A DNA stretch of 64,000 bases from Longimicrobiales bacterium (GTDB lineage: Bacteria; Gemmatimonadota; Gemmatimonadetes; Longimicrobiales; Gaopeijiaceae), in the NCBI GenBank assembly GCA_029245345.1, contig JAQWPM010000012.1:62001-126000 (forward strand), read 5' to 3'. A program made the position numbers and the translations under genes. Each line of letters opens with the position of its first letter. The stretch's first letter is position 1. Positions 45,419 to 55,030 of this stretch are shown here, piece by piece. The notes beneath the pieces were generated by a model. The model did no database searches. It saw only the letters and a list, made by a program, of their open reading frames with translations, and had not been told where the DNA came from.

Positions 45419-46159
45419 TCAGCCTTTCACCATACTGATCAGTTTGGCGATCGGATCGTACGACTTGTCGACCACGCGCTCCTTGAGCGGGATGATCGCG
45501 TTGTCTGTGATCTGAATGCCCTCGGGGCACACCTTTGTGCAACACTTCGTGATGTTGCAGTACCCGATACCCAGTTCGTCACGGAGTTCCGCTGTTCGGT
45601 CTGCGGTGTCGATGGGGTTCATCTCCATGTTGGCCGCATACACATAGTGGCGCGGACCTCCGAACCTGTCGTGCATCGCATGGTCGCGCAGCACGTGACA
45701 AACGTCCTGACACAGGAAGCACTCGATGCACTTCCGGAACTCCTGCGGACGCTCCACGTCGTATTGTTCCATGTGCCACGTGCCGTCGTCCATATCCGCC
45801 GGCTTCGGCGTGAACTTCGTCATGGACGCCTTCACCTCGTAGTTCCACGAGACGTCGGTCACCAGGTCTTTGACGAGCGGGAACGCACGTAGCGGCTCGA
45901 CGGTCACGGGCTTGCTCAGGTCGAGGTCATCAACCCGGGTCATACACATGAGGCCCGGCATTCCATTGATCTCAGCCGAACACGAACCGCACTTCCCTGC
46001 CTTGCAGTTCCACCGGACGGCCATGTCGTTGGCCTGTTCTGCTTGGATCTGATGGATCGCATCAAGGACTACATACCCGTGATCGAGCTCAACCTCGTAG
46101 GCCTCGAAGGCTCCGCCTTCCGAGGTGCCACGCCAGACTTTGAAGGTCGCATTCTTCAT
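45419..46159 (-). CDS. sdhB: Succinate dehydrogenase iron-sulfur subunit
   Basis: Iron-sulfur subunit of complex II, 246 residues. The [2Fe-2S] cysteines are in Cys-Lys-Ala-Gly-Lys-Cys-Gly-Ser-Cys with a later Cys. The [4Fe-4S] motif Cys-Ile-Glu-Cys-Phe-Leu-Cys and the [3Fe-4S] region Cys-Cys-Thr-Lys-Val-Cys-Pro-Glu-Gly follow. It transfers electrons from SdhA to the membrane anchor. The start shares one base with the sdhA stop (TGATG), so translation is coupled. Gene order on the minus strand is sdhC-sdhA-sdhB, followed by a terminator hairpin. Confidence 0.95.
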   Translation of the reverse strand: MKNATFKVWRGTSEGGAFEAYEVELDHGYVVLDAIHQIQAEQANDMAVRWNCKAGKCGSCSAEINGMPGLMCMTRVDDLDLSKPVTVEPLRAFPLVKDLVTDVSWNYEVKASMTKFTPKPADMDDGTWHMEQYDVERPQEFRKCIECFLCQDVCHVLRDHAMHDRFGGPRHYVYAANMEMNPIDTADRTAELRDELGIGYCNITKCCTKVCPEGIQITDNAIIPLKERVVDKSYDPIAKLISMVKG

Positions 46160-47979
46160 CAGCCTTGCTCCTCGATGATGTCCTGCAATTCCTGTCGGAT
46201 CTGAGGAATCGGCTCGCGCCGGAGTTCCATCTCACCGTTGTCACCCTTTACGATCACGTGGTTGAACGTACTCCACTCTTTCTTCTTCTCCAGATGATCG
46301 ATTCGTGAGTGCGCTCCGCGGCTCTCTTGGCGAGCCTTTGCAGCCATCACGACTGCTTCTGAAATGGTCATCAGATTGTGCAGGTCAAGCGCGGTGTGCC
46401 AGCCCGGGTTGTAGTCCCGCTTACCACCGGAGCCCATCACTTCCGCGCGGGCCTTGAGCTTCTTCAACTCTTCCTGGGCCTCGGCGAGGCCTTCGTCTTC
46501 GCGCGCGATGCCCGCCTTGTCCTGCATGAGCGCTTGTAGCTCTGACTGGAGACGATACGGCCCCACATCCGCGCCTGGGTCACGCGACAACGGCGCGAGC
46601 GCTTCTCGCTCCGCCGCTTCGACCTCCGCGTCGTCGATCTGAGGCGCACCATTTTCCTGAGCGAACTTCGCGGCGTACTCACCCGCCCTTTTTCCAAACA
46701 CCAAGAGATCGGAGAGCGAATTGCCACCCAGACGGTTCGCTCCATGCAGACCGCCACCACACTCACCCGCAGCGAACAGGCCAGGCACGGTGGTGCACAT
46801 CTGCGTGTCGCCGTCAACCTTGATGCCACCCATCACATAGTGCGTGGTCGGCCCGACTTCCATCGGCTCCTTCGTGATATCGATGCCCGCCAGCTCTTTG
46901 AACTGGTGGTACATGCTCGGGAGCTTCTTTTTGATGTGGGCTTCTGAGTCTTTGATCTTCTCCTTGACCCACGCGATGTCGAGGAACGCGCCGCCATGCG
47001 GACTACCGCGCCCTTCCTTGACTTCCTTCACGATCTTACGAGCCACGTGATCACGCGTGAGCAGTTCAGGAGGCCTGCGGGCTTCGCGGTCCCCAATCAC
47101 GTACCGCCAGCCTTCCTCGGGTGTGTCCGCCGTAGAGCCCTGATACAAGGGTGGAATGTCATCGAACATGAAGCGTTTGCCTTCACTGTTCTTCAGGATC
47201 CCACCTTCCCCACGAACGCCTTCCGTGACGAGGATTCCACGCACGGACGGCGGCCACATCATACCGGTCGGGTGGAATTGAACGAACTCCATATCCACCA
47301 ATTCAGCACCCGCATGGTAAGCCAGCGCGTGTCCGTCTCCTGTGTATTCCCAACTATTGCTGGTCACCAGGAACGCTCGCCCGATCCCGCCGGTTGCGAG
47401 AACAACAGCCTTCGCTTTGAAGAGGATGAACTCGCCCGTGTCACGATCGTAAGCGAACGCACCCGCCACCCGGTCGCCGTCCTTGAACAGCTGATGAACG
47501 GTCACCTCCATATGAATGTCGATGCCCTGGTGAATCCCATGGTCCTGCAGAGTCCGGATCATCTCCAGCCCAGTCCGATCTCCCACGTGAGCCAGCCGCG
47601 GATACGCGTGTCCACCGAAATTACGCTGGTTCATCTTTCCGTCAGGAGTGCGATCCATGAGCGCACCCCAGCTCTCGAGCTCTCGGACCCGATCGGGAGC
47701 CTCTTTGGCATGGATCTCAGCCATACGCCAGTTGTTGAGGTACTGGCCGCCGCGCATGGTATCCGCGAAGTGGACCTTCCAACTGTCCCGCTCGTCCGCG
47801 TTGGCCAGTGCCGCCGCGCACCCACCTTCGGCCATTACCGTGTGGGCCTTTCCGAGCAGCGATTTGCACACCAACCCTACAGATACCCCTGCCGAAGCGG
47901 CTTCAATTGCCGCCCGTAGCCCAGCCCCACCTGCTCCGATGATCAGGACGTCGTGCTCAACAATTTTATGGTCAGCCAT
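46159..47979 (-). CDS. sdhA: Succinate dehydrogenase flavoprotein subunit
   Basis: FAD-containing catalytic subunit of complex II, 606 residues. The Rossmann motif Gly-Ala-Gly-Gly-Ala-Gly-Leu and His-Thr-Val-Met-Ala-Glu-Gly-Gly (flavin attachment region) are present. Active-site and dicarboxylate elements Thr-His-Tyr-Val-Met-Gly-Gly and Gly-Gly-Gly-Leu-His-Gly-Ala-Asn-Arg-Leu-Gly-Gly-Asn-Ser-Leu follow. The ATG at 47979 is chosen because it starts at Met-Ala-Asp-His-Lys-Ile and overlaps the sdhC stop (TAATG); the longer frame is read through sdhC. It oxidises succinate to fumarate. Confidence 0.96.
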   Translation of the reverse strand: MADHKIVEHDVLIIGAGGAGLRAAIEAASAGVSVGLVCKSLLGKAHTVMAEGGCAAALANADERDSWKVHFADTMRGGQYLNNWRMAEIHAKEAPDRVRELESWGALMDRTPDGKMNQRNFGGHAYPRLAHVGDRTGLEMIRTLQDHGIHQGIDIHMEVTVHQLFKDGDRVAGAFAYDRDTGEFILFKAKAVVLATGGIGRAFLVTSNSWEYTGDGHALAYHAGAELVDMEFVQFHPTGMMWPPSVRGILVTEGVRGEGGILKNSEGKRFMFDDIPPLYQGSTADTPEEGWRYVIGDREARRPPELLTRDHVARKIVKEVKEGRGSPHGGAFLDIAWVKEKIKDSEAHIKKKLPSMYHQFKELAGIDITKEPMEVGPTTHYVMGGIKVDGDTQMCTTVPGLFAAGECGGGLHGANRLGGNSLSDLLVFGKRAGEYAAKFAQENGAPQIDDAEVEAAEREALAPLSRDPGADVGPYRLQSELQALMQDKAGIAREDEGLAEAQEELKKLKARAEVMGSGGKRDYNPGWHTALDLHNLMTISEAVVMAAKARQESRGAHSRIDHLEKKKEWSTFNHVIVKGDNGEMELRREPIPQIRQELQDIIEEQG

Positions 47980-48800
47980 TAGAAGAGCCTCCAGTCGATG
48001 AACACGCCCGTGGCGCACAGTCGGACATAGACGTCGGTCAGCGCGACCCAGACCAGGCTGAACCATGCGAAACGCATGTGGCTCTTATTGCACCAAGTAA
48101 CACAGTCGTAGGCCTTCTTCCGAAGCGGACGGCCAGACAGGATGTCGAGCCCGCCGCCGACCAGATGGCGAAGCGAGTGACAGCCGAACGTGTACAGACT
48201 GAGCAGCACGACGTTGGTGGTCAGCACCAACGTCCCGATGCTCACGCCGAATTGATCGTACTCACCCGTGCCTGCGGTCGACTCGAACCAGAGTGCGTTC
48301 CAGGCATCCTTCGTGAGAAAGACCAAGAGCAGGAGCGCGAACGGCAGCGTGTACCGATGCAAGTTCTGCATGATGAGGGGCAGGTGCCGCTCACCGAGGT
48401 AGGAGTTACGCGGTTCACCGACCGAACATGCCACCGGATCCGCCCAGAATGCCTTGTAGTAGGCACCCCGGTAGTAGTAGCACGTGAGTCGGAAGCTCAC
48501 CGGCATCCACATGACGAGCATCGCCGGAGAATAGATCAAGAAATCCGGCCAGAAGCCGGGAGCCCCCGGAGATTCGATCAACGCGTGGTGGCTGGGCCAG
48601 AACAGAAGCGGCGAGAAGAACGGCGACAACAGATTCGCTGACTCGGCCCCCGCGGCGCCGAAGAGCACGGCCCACGTCGAATAGAGGATGAACGAACTGA
48701 AGACCGTAAAGACGAGGAGGGGTTGGACCCACCATGCGTCGTCGCGCATGGTCTCCCCGAATTTCCGTTTGACCGGAAGGGCCGTGACTTTGGACGGCAT
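47979..48800 (-). CDS. sdhC: Succinate dehydrogenase membrane anchor / cytochrome b subunit
   Basis: Integral-membrane anchor of complex II, 273 residues, assigned by position and topology. About five membrane segments are seen (around Phe-Ser-Ser-Phe-Ile-Leu-Tyr, Ser-Pro-Ala-Met-Leu-Val, Phe-Ala-Leu-Leu-Leu-Leu, Val-Leu-Thr-Thr-Asn-Val-Val and Phe-Ser-Leu-Val-Trp-Val). Several His in or near helices could bind haem b and quinone. There is no sdhD, so a single-anchor type with two haems is plausible. The ATG at 48800 is preferred; a longer frame to 48827 exists. It is the first gene of the operon. Confidence 0.85.
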   Translation of the reverse strand: MPSKVTALPVKRKFGETMRDDAWWVQPLLVFTVFSSFILYSTWAVLFGAAGAESANLLSPFFSPLLFWPSHHALIESPGAPGFWPDFLIYSPAMLVMWMPVSFRLTCYYYRGAYYKAFWADPVACSVGEPRNSYLGERHLPLIMQNLHRYTLPFALLLLVFLTKDAWNALWFESTAGTGEYDQFGVSIGTLVLTTNVVLLSLYTFGCHSLRHLVGGGLDILSGRPLRKKAYDCVTWCNKSHMRFAWFSLVWVALTDVYVRLCATGVFIDWRLF

Positions 48801-49046
48801 TGAAGACCTTTTGCGGTGCTGAAGCACCGATAGAAGGTTCGCAGGCTGGCGGAAACGTCAGGTACGATAACGCGGCGGGATGTCGTAATATGCCAGCACC
48901 GGGGCGCACGGCAACGCCCTCCGCGTTACTCGACTTCGAGCACCGTCAGAGGGCGTTCGAAATGCCCTGCTCGAGTCTCGGCCAAGTCATCGATTTGCTT
49001 ACGTTCGGAGGCTGGCATCTCTGGCACTGAGACACAAAATTATTCT

Positions 49047-49502
49047 ATGAAAACAATTTACGATCCGGCCTCGTGTTCGGCCCTCATTGAGCGCCTCGAA
49101 CGACTTAGGCATGACACCGAAGGGCTGTGGGGCCGCATGACAGCACCTCGAGCCGTCTGCCACTTGAGTGACACCTTCCGTGCCAGCCTCGGGGACACGC
49201 ATCATGCGCAGGTCGGTACCGTCCTACATCGTACCGTCATTCGATTCGTGGCTTTGAGCACCCCGATGAAGTGGCCGCGGGGAGCGAAAACCCTGCCCGC
49301 CTTCGATCAAGAAAAGGGCGGCACCCCACCGGCGGACTTCGACGCCGATGTCCGTGACCTCAAAGCGTTGGTCGTCCGGTTCACAGGATCCGCGGGGGTG
49401 GGCCTCTACCCCCATGCCGCGTTTGGTGCGTTGACCGCCGGGGAGTGGGGGCGATGGGGATACCGACATATGGACCATCACCTGCGCCAATTCGGCAAGT
49501 AG
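49047..49502 (+). CDS. DUF1569/DinB-like protein
   Basis: Predicted 151-residue cytoplasmic protein. Residues such as Trp-Gly-Arg-Met-Thr-Ala-Pro-Arg-Ala-Val-Cys-His-Leu-Ser-Asp and the C-terminal Tyr-Arg-His-Met-Asp-His-His-Leu-Arg-Gln-Phe match the DUF1569 branch of the DinB four-helix metalloprotein superfamily. Those motifs carry the possible metal-binding His. Members of DinB are often thiol-transferases or dehalogenases, but a function cannot be assigned here. It is an isolated gene between the sdh promoter region and the EF-G-like gene. Confidence 0.72.
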   Translation: MKTIYDPASCSALIERLERLRHDTEGLWGRMTAPRAVCHLSDTFRASLGDTHHAQVGTVLHRTVIRFVALSTPMKWPRGAKTLPAFDQEKGGTPPADFDADVRDLKALVVRFTGSAGVGLYPHAAFGALTAGEWGRWGYRHMDHHLRQFGK

Positions 49503-49567
49503 CGGACGAGTCCTCCACCGCAGACGATAGAGAGCGCCTGGCCTAGAGCGACCGATTGGACTGACGC

Positions 49568-51643
49568 CTAGCGTGCGCCCTCGACCTGTTTCTCCGCAGC
49601 GACCTTCTTCGCAACGTCCGGGGGAGCAGGCTCATAACCGGCGAGAGCCCGCGAATGATGTCCCCGACCCTGCGTGATCGATCGCAGCGTGGCTGCGTAC
49701 TTGTACAACTCAGACTCTGGCACCATGGCCTTGATCGTGGTCCGCCCGCCCGACGGGTCCATCCCGAGAACCTTACCGCGCCGTGAGGTGAGGTCACCCA
49801 TGATGTCTCCCACGTACTCATCGGGCGTGGTCACCGCGACCTCGATCACCGGCTCCAGCAATACGGGTCCGCACTTCTCGGCAACGGACTTGAAGGCATG
49901 GGAGCCCGCGAGCTTGAACGCGATATCGGAAGAGTCGACGGCGTGGTAAGACCCGTCGTAGCACTCAGCCGCAAAATCGACGAGCGGGAAACCAGCGATC
50001 ACACCTCCGCCCGACGCCTCTCGAATGCCGCGGTCGACGGACGGTAGGTATTTCGAGGGGATCACTCCGCCCTTAATGGAATTAACGAACTCGTAGCCGG
50101 CGCCGCGCGGTTTGGGCTTCATGCGGATCCAGCAGTCGCCGAACTGGCCACGGCCCCCGGACTGCTTCTTGTGACGTCCCTGCCCCTCAGCTGACTTCGA
50201 GATAGTCTCGCGGTACGCGATCTTGGGCCGCTCGGTCACGACCTTCACGCCGTACTTCCGCGCCATACGCTCGAATTGGATGTCGAGGTGGAGTTCCCCC
50301 ACGCCATACGCGATGGTCTGGTGCAGTTCACCATTGAACGCCGCTGAGAACGTGGGGTCTTCCTCGCGCAGCTTGGGAAGCACCTCGCCCAGCTTGTCCT
50401 CATCGTTCCGCGTTACACCCTTGATCGCGACGGAGATGTCCGCGTTCGGAAACTGGACCTTGTCCAACGAGATCTTGGCGCCCTTCTCGTTCAACGAGTC
50501 ATTCGTGTGTGTGTGCTTGAGCTTCGCGACGACTCCGATGTCCCCCGCATGAAGCTTGGTCACCTCGAGGCGTTCCTTCCCGAGCGGAATACTGAGGTGA
50601 TTGAGCTTCTCGGGCTGACCGTCCGATGCGTTCACGACCTCGGAGCCGTTCGCTACCGACCCTGAGAAGATCCGGAAGTACGAGAGTTCACCCACGTGTG
50701 GCTCCGCCGCAGTCTTGAAGACCAAGGCAGCCAAGGCACCGTTGTCATCTGCCCTTAGCTCCGAGCCTCCAGCAATCTCCACACCCGCCTCGGCCGGATT
50801 CGGGCACAACTCGACGAGCTTCCGGAGCAATGCCTGCATACCGTACGTCTTAGGGGAAGCACCGCAGAAGACGGGATACACCTCGTTGCGCGACATCCCG
50901 AGCGCCATCGCCTCGATGGCTTCTTCCCGGGAGATGTGTCCACCCTCCAGGTACTTCTCCAGTAACGACTCGTCTGTCGTGGCAAGAGATTCCTGCAGCT
51001 CCGTCTCCCATTGGGCCTCTTTGTCCTTCAGCTCATCCGGGATGTCCGTCTCGTCGTACTCGCCCTTGGTGGTACCCTTCGAGTAGAGGTGTGCCTTCTC
51101 GCTGAAGAGATTGATGATGCCGTGGAAGTCCCCACCCTCTCCGACCGGGATCTCCACCGGTAGAGCAGCCTCAGTGAGGCCTTTGATTTGTTTGAACACC
51201 CCTTCAAAGTCCGCATGCTCTTTATCCATCATGGAAACAAAAAAGATCCGGGGGATTCCCCGGGCCTCGCAGTACTCCCAGACGCGTTCAGTGCCCACCT
51301 CTACGCCGGAGGTGGCGCTGACGACAATGATGGCGGCGTCCGCCACCCGCACCGCCGAAATAGCCTCTCCAGTGAAATCGAGATATCCAGGCGTGTCGAG
51401 CAGATTGATCTTCGTATTCAAGTGCTCGGCAAACGCCGGCGTCATCTGAATCGAGATGTCGTGGGCATGCTCCTCAGGCGAATGCATGGTGAGGGCGGTC
51501 CCATCGTCGACACTTCCGTGGCGCTTGGTCGTGCCAGAAACCCAACAAAGAGCGTCAACCAGACTCGTCTTCCCGGCCCCGCCATGCCCCAGCACGGCAA
51601 CGTTCCGGATGCGGTCCGTGGTGTATTCCTTACCGGATGCCAT
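49568..51643 (-). CDS. EF-G-like translational GTPase (second EF-G type)
   Basis: Elongation factor G-like GTPase of 691 residues with the full five-domain layout of EF-G. The P-loop is Gly-His-Gly-Gly-Ala-Gly-Lys-Thr (19-26). The G3 motif reads Asp-Thr-Pro-Gly-Tyr-Leu-Asp-Phe, with Tyr replacing the catalytic His of canonical EF-G, as in the FusA2-type group. The G4 motif reads Ser-Met-Met-Asp instead of Asn-Lys-x-Asp. I chose the ATG at 51643: GGAGG lies 7 bases before it, while a TTG six bases earlier is less well placed. No rps or tuf genes are near, as expected for a non-canonical EF-G. A housekeeping EF-G is probably elsewhere. Confidence 0.92.
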   Translation of the reverse strand: MASGKEYTTDRIRNVAVLGHGGAGKTSLVDALCWVSGTTKRHGSVDDGTALTMHSPEEHAHDISIQMTPAFAEHLNTKINLLDTPGYLDFTGEAISAVRVADAAIIVVSATSGVEVGTERVWEYCEARGIPRIFFVSMMDKEHADFEGVFKQIKGLTEAALPVEIPVGEGGDFHGIINLFSEKAHLYSKGTTKGEYDETDIPDELKDKEAQWETELQESLATTDESLLEKYLEGGHISREEAIEAMALGMSRNEVYPVFCGASPKTYGMQALLRKLVELCPNPAEAGVEIAGGSELRADDNGALAALVFKTAAEPHVGELSYFRIFSGSVANGSEVVNASDGQPEKLNHLSIPLGKERLEVTKLHAGDIGVVAKLKHTHTNDSLNEKGAKISLDKVQFPNADISVAIKGVTRNDEDKLGEVLPKLREEDPTFSAAFNGELHQTIAYGVGELHLDIQFERMARKYGVKVVTERPKIAYRETISKSAEGQGRHKKQSGGRGQFGDCWIRMKPKPRGAGYEFVNSIKGGVIPSKYLPSVDRGIREASGGGVIAGFPLVDFAAECYDGSYHAVDSSDIAFKLAGSHAFKSVAEKCGPVLLEPVIEVAVTTPDEYVGDIMGDLTSRRGKVLGMDPSGGRTTIKAMVPESELYKYAATLRSITQGRGHHSRALAGYEPAPPDVAKKVAAEKQVEGAR

Positions 51644-51764
51644 TCCCAATCCTCCCGGATCTTTCGATGACTCGAGGCCCTCTGCCGAATGGCCGAGAGC
51701 CCCGATTCAACTCGCTTGGGAACTTGATTGTAGAACTGGCTACCCCACACGGCAAGGCGGCAAA

Positions 51765-52601
51765 TCACCCCTTGGGACGGAAGGCGTTACCCATAATGTC
51801 GGGGTCGAAATACCCGACTTCTCCGGTGGTCGCGTATCGATATAGCGCCGCCGTATAGACCCCCTTCAACGCCGAAAAGAAGAGAGCCAAGAGCACGAAT
51901 CCAAGCACAGCCACACCGACCATCGCCATGACTGGCGCGGCACCGAGCTGTGCGGCAACGGTAATCAGCACTGCAGAAACGGCAGCCCAGGAGAGCCCCA
52001 TCAGCGTTACAGCCCAACCCAGGCCGAAGTTGCCCACCACTTGTTCGCCCCACGTCGCTTTGAAGAGAGCAGCACTCTCTTTAACCGCATCGATGGGGCC
52101 CACATTCTTGGTCACCAAGACCGGGACAGTCAGGTACGTGGTCAGCGTCCACGCCATGCCCAAGAAGCCGGCTGCGAGACGTCCGAGGAAGCCGGATCGC
52201 TCAGAAATGAAACGAAGCACCATGCCTACCGTTGCGGCGATCATCGCATAGCCAACGATGGTGCTCATGCGCTTCGAGGCGATCGCGAGACCATCGCTGA
52301 TGGTCGGATCACCTCCATCGAGCCGGATCAAAGCGGCGCCCACAAGCGCCGAGTTGAAAAAGAAGATCACCGTGTACTGGACCAAGTAGAACAAGAATCC
52401 GAGGACGTAGCTGACGTAGCCGCCGTCCTCGGCGAAGATCTCCCAGCCACCTGTCACCGCGAGCGGCGCGATAAAGCTCGCGGTAACCAATACCGTGGCG
52501 ATGCCTGACATGAGCGGAAAGACCAAGAGCTCTTTGTCGAGCCTCAATACGTTTGCGCTCGCCTTCACCAGGGCAAAACTATTCGAGAAACTGCCGGCCA
52601 T
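51765..52601 (-). CDS. DUF6159-family membrane protein
   Basis: Polytopic membrane protein of 278 residues, five or six hydrophobic segments. Phe-x-Leu-Val-Lys-Ala-Ser-x-x-Val-Leu-Arg-x-Asp-Lys-Glu-Leu at the start and Phe-Lys-Ala-Thr-Trp-Gly-Glu-Gln in the middle match DUF6159. The C-terminal Ala-Leu-Tyr-Arg-Tyr-Ala-Thr-Thr is also characteristic. Function is unknown. It is on the same strand as the EF-G-like gene, with about 120 bases between them. Confidence 0.82.
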   Translation of the reverse strand: MAGSFSNSFALVKASANVLRLDKELLVFPLMSGIATVLVTASFIAPLAVTGGWEIFAEDGGYVSYVLGFLFYLVQYTVIFFFNSALVGAALIRLDGGDPTISDGLAIASKRMSTIVGYAMIAATVGMVLRFISERSGFLGRLAAGFLGMAWTLTTYLTVPVLVTKNVGPIDAVKESAALFKATWGEQVVGNFGLGWAVTLMGLSWAAVSAVLITVAAQLGAAPVMAMVGVAVLGFVLLALFFSALKGVYTAALYRYATTGEVGYFDPDIMGNAFRPKG

Positions 52602-52667
52602 ACGACCTCCTAACGCTTAATTCCCCCGCAACGTACAACCACGCTACGCCCCACGCCGCAAGGTTCT

Positions 52668-54953
52668 TCAGCGACGCCCGTCGGCTTGCGCCTCCGTCGT
52701 AGCCAGATCACCACTGGTCAGCTCCAGTACCAGCCGATCCGTGTCGTAGATCTCATCGAGCGCTTCGAGAATCGCCCGAACGTCCACGGTCACAGATCGA
52801 TTCAAGGTCGGGAGGTAGATGTAGTCCCCAGGAAGGCTCTCGATGTTGCCGTCGAACACCACACCCACCACTTCGAGGTCTCGATCCAGTACGGGAGACC
52901 CAGAGTTTCCTCCGATGATATCCGCCGTCGAGACGAAGTTCATGGGTGTCGAGAGATCCAGCGTCTCTGGAGGGTTGGCCCAGCGATCCGGGAGCGCCCA
53001 GTCTTCCATACCGGCATGGGAATAGTGCCGGTCGTAGAGCCCGTAGAACGTGGTGAACGCGGGTGCAACAGTGCCGTTGTATTCGTACCCGGCCACAACG
53101 CCGTCGGCGATGCGGAGAGAGAACGTGGCATCGGGTGGAACGTCCGTGCCGTACACTTCAAAACGAGCGCGGCCGAGTTCCGCAGCGATCTCGGTCTCTT
53201 GGCCCCCCACTTCCACAAAGAGGGTGTTCAGCTCCAGGAACGCCGGCAGGAACGCGACCACGGCCTGCACTGCAGCATCACCGGGGGAAACTGAACCCGC
53301 CTCCAGACCTGCGACGGCGGTAGCCGAATCTGTGAGTGCCGACGCCGCAACGATGCCCTGGGCCGTCGCGAGCGGAGATCTACCCTGCAGCAACTGAGTC
53401 ACCGCCTGATGGTCGGGCCCCAAGAAGTCCAACATCTCCTGAAAGCGGTCCGCAATCAGCAGCGCGTCCAGGTCCGCTGGCATGTTGGGCGTCTCCCGAA
53501 CGACGTCCATCATGCCGTCGATGTCCTCGGCGGGAGCCCCTCCCTGCCGCATCGCGATGACCTGAAGGGCGAAAAAGCCGCGAATGATCGTCGACCCATC
53601 AATAAACGGATTTCCAAACGCGGAGAACGCGCCCGTCACCGCAGCACCGTCTCGTTTGATGTCTTGAAGCGACGCCATACGCTCGATGAGGGCACCATAA
53701 CGTGAGTCCAGCTCCGGGTCTGCTTCGAGCGCAGTCTGGAAATCCGACTCGGTGTCCATGCGTCGAGCAATGATTATGGGGTCTTCGAGCCCCCGGATCT
53801 GACCTTCATAAGCCTTTTCCGAATTGCTCAGGCTGAAGTATTGATTCCGGAGGTCCAATTCCTCGGACACCTCGGGATTCGCGTCGATGTATGCTTCCAG
53901 TACCTGCATACGCGAGCGGAACATGTCCAGTAAGTATCGGTCCCCGACGTCCCGGCGATACTCAAGCTCAGCAACCGTCTGGAGCCGATGGGTCGAGCCC
54001 GGATTACCGACAATGAAGATCGGCTCGCCCTCTTCCAACCCGTCCGTGTCGAAGCGGAAGTGGTTGTCACTCTGGAGCGGGTTCCCGTCATCGTCATACA
54101 CGCGGAAGAACGAGAAATCGAGATTGTACCGCGGGTATGTGAAGTTGTCGGGATCCCCACCGAAGAAGCCGATCTGCACCTCGGGAGCCATGACCAGCTT
54201 CACCTGTGTGTATCGCCGAAACACGTAGGCTGAGGTCCGTCCTCCATTGTACAGCGAGATCATCTCGACCTCGTGGCCGCCGTCTTCGCCGCCCCACTCC
54301 TCGAGGATGCGCTCGCGAATCCCCTCGAGCAGGTCCTCACGTGCCTCCGCCCGTGCCGCCGACTCCATTGGGTCGAGGACGAGATTCACTTCTTCGGTAA
54401 CGTCCACGATGTCGACCAACTGGTCTGCCTCGAAGTCCTCAACCGGACGTTCATCCGCGAGATCCGTGGCGACGAAACCATCATCGAGCAACGATTCGCC
54501 CTCGCCGGACACCTGCGACACGAATTCACGGGCACAGTGGTGGTTCGTCATCACCAAGCCGTTCGGAGATACGAACGAGGCCGAGCAGTTCGGAATGCGT
54601 AGAGCGCCCAGGCGAGCCCGCTCGAACCAAGCCTCATCGGGCCGGAAGCCGTAGGTAGCCTCGATGTAGTCAGCAGGCGGGAACTCGAACGTCCACATTT
54701 TGCCCTGATCGAACTCACCGGCCTGAACCGTGTCAAGATCGACTCCGAACACAAACGGTGTTTGAGCCTCAGGAGCGTCCATCTGGACGATTTCCATGTC
54801 GCCGATATCCGGCCGAGGCGACGTGTCCGTCGCGGTCTCCGCCGGCTGATTCGCGCTAGGAATGGGAGGCGGCGGGAGCGGGGCTGATCCACCGCAGGCA
54901 GACACGAGCAACCCGAGGACCAGCACACCAAAGGAACGTCTCGGCTCAGACAT
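52668..54953 (-). CDS. S46-family dipeptidyl peptidase (DPP7/DPP11-like), lipoprotein
   Basis: Exported serine peptidase of 761 residues. A lipoprotein signal with Leu-Leu-Val-Ser-Ala-Cys is followed by the S46 domain starting Gly-Lys-Met-Trp-Thr-Phe. The catalytic His is in Met-Thr-Asn-His-His-Cys, and the nucleophile Ser in Gly-Gly-Asn-Ser-Gly-Ser-Pro, followed by Gly-Val-Val-Phe-Asp-Gly-Asn. The catalytic Asp would be in the Asp-Ile-Val-Asp region. The family removes dipeptides from the N-termini of oligopeptides, feeding the peptide-scavenging theme. It stands alone. Confidence 0.92.
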   Translation of the reverse strand: MSEPRRSFGVLVLGLLVSACGGSAPLPPPPIPSANQPAETATDTSPRPDIGDMEIVQMDAPEAQTPFVFGVDLDTVQAGEFDQGKMWTFEFPPADYIEATYGFRPDEAWFERARLGALRIPNCSASFVSPNGLVMTNHHCAREFVSQVSGEGESLLDDGFVATDLADERPVEDFEADQLVDIVDVTEEVNLVLDPMESAARAEAREDLLEGIRERILEEWGGEDGGHEVEMISLYNGGRTSAYVFRRYTQVKLVMAPEVQIGFFGGDPDNFTYPRYNLDFSFFRVYDDDGNPLQSDNHFRFDTDGLEEGEPIFIVGNPGSTHRLQTVAELEYRRDVGDRYLLDMFRSRMQVLEAYIDANPEVSEELDLRNQYFSLSNSEKAYEGQIRGLEDPIIIARRMDTESDFQTALEADPELDSRYGALIERMASLQDIKRDGAAVTGAFSAFGNPFIDGSTIIRGFFALQVIAMRQGGAPAEDIDGMMDVVRETPNMPADLDALLIADRFQEMLDFLGPDHQAVTQLLQGRSPLATAQGIVAASALTDSATAVAGLEAGSVSPGDAAVQAVVAFLPAFLELNTLFVEVGGQETEIAAELGRARFEVYGTDVPPDATFSLRIADGVVAGYEYNGTVAPAFTTFYGLYDRHYSHAGMEDWALPDRWANPPETLDLSTPMNFVSTADIIGGNSGSPVLDRDLEVVGVVFDGNIESLPGDYIYLPTLNRSVTVDVRAILEALDEIYDTDRLVLELTSGDLATTEAQADGRR

Positions 54954-55030
54954 CAGATCTCACAGGAATGGTAAGGGATGAAGCGTAGACTCTAGACCAG
55001 CGCACCCCAACGGAAAACCCCGCGTCCCAG

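Noticed and set aside
46996-47919. 307-codon plus-strand frame antisense to sdhA
   Set aside because: Shadow of sdhA with no protein-like features.
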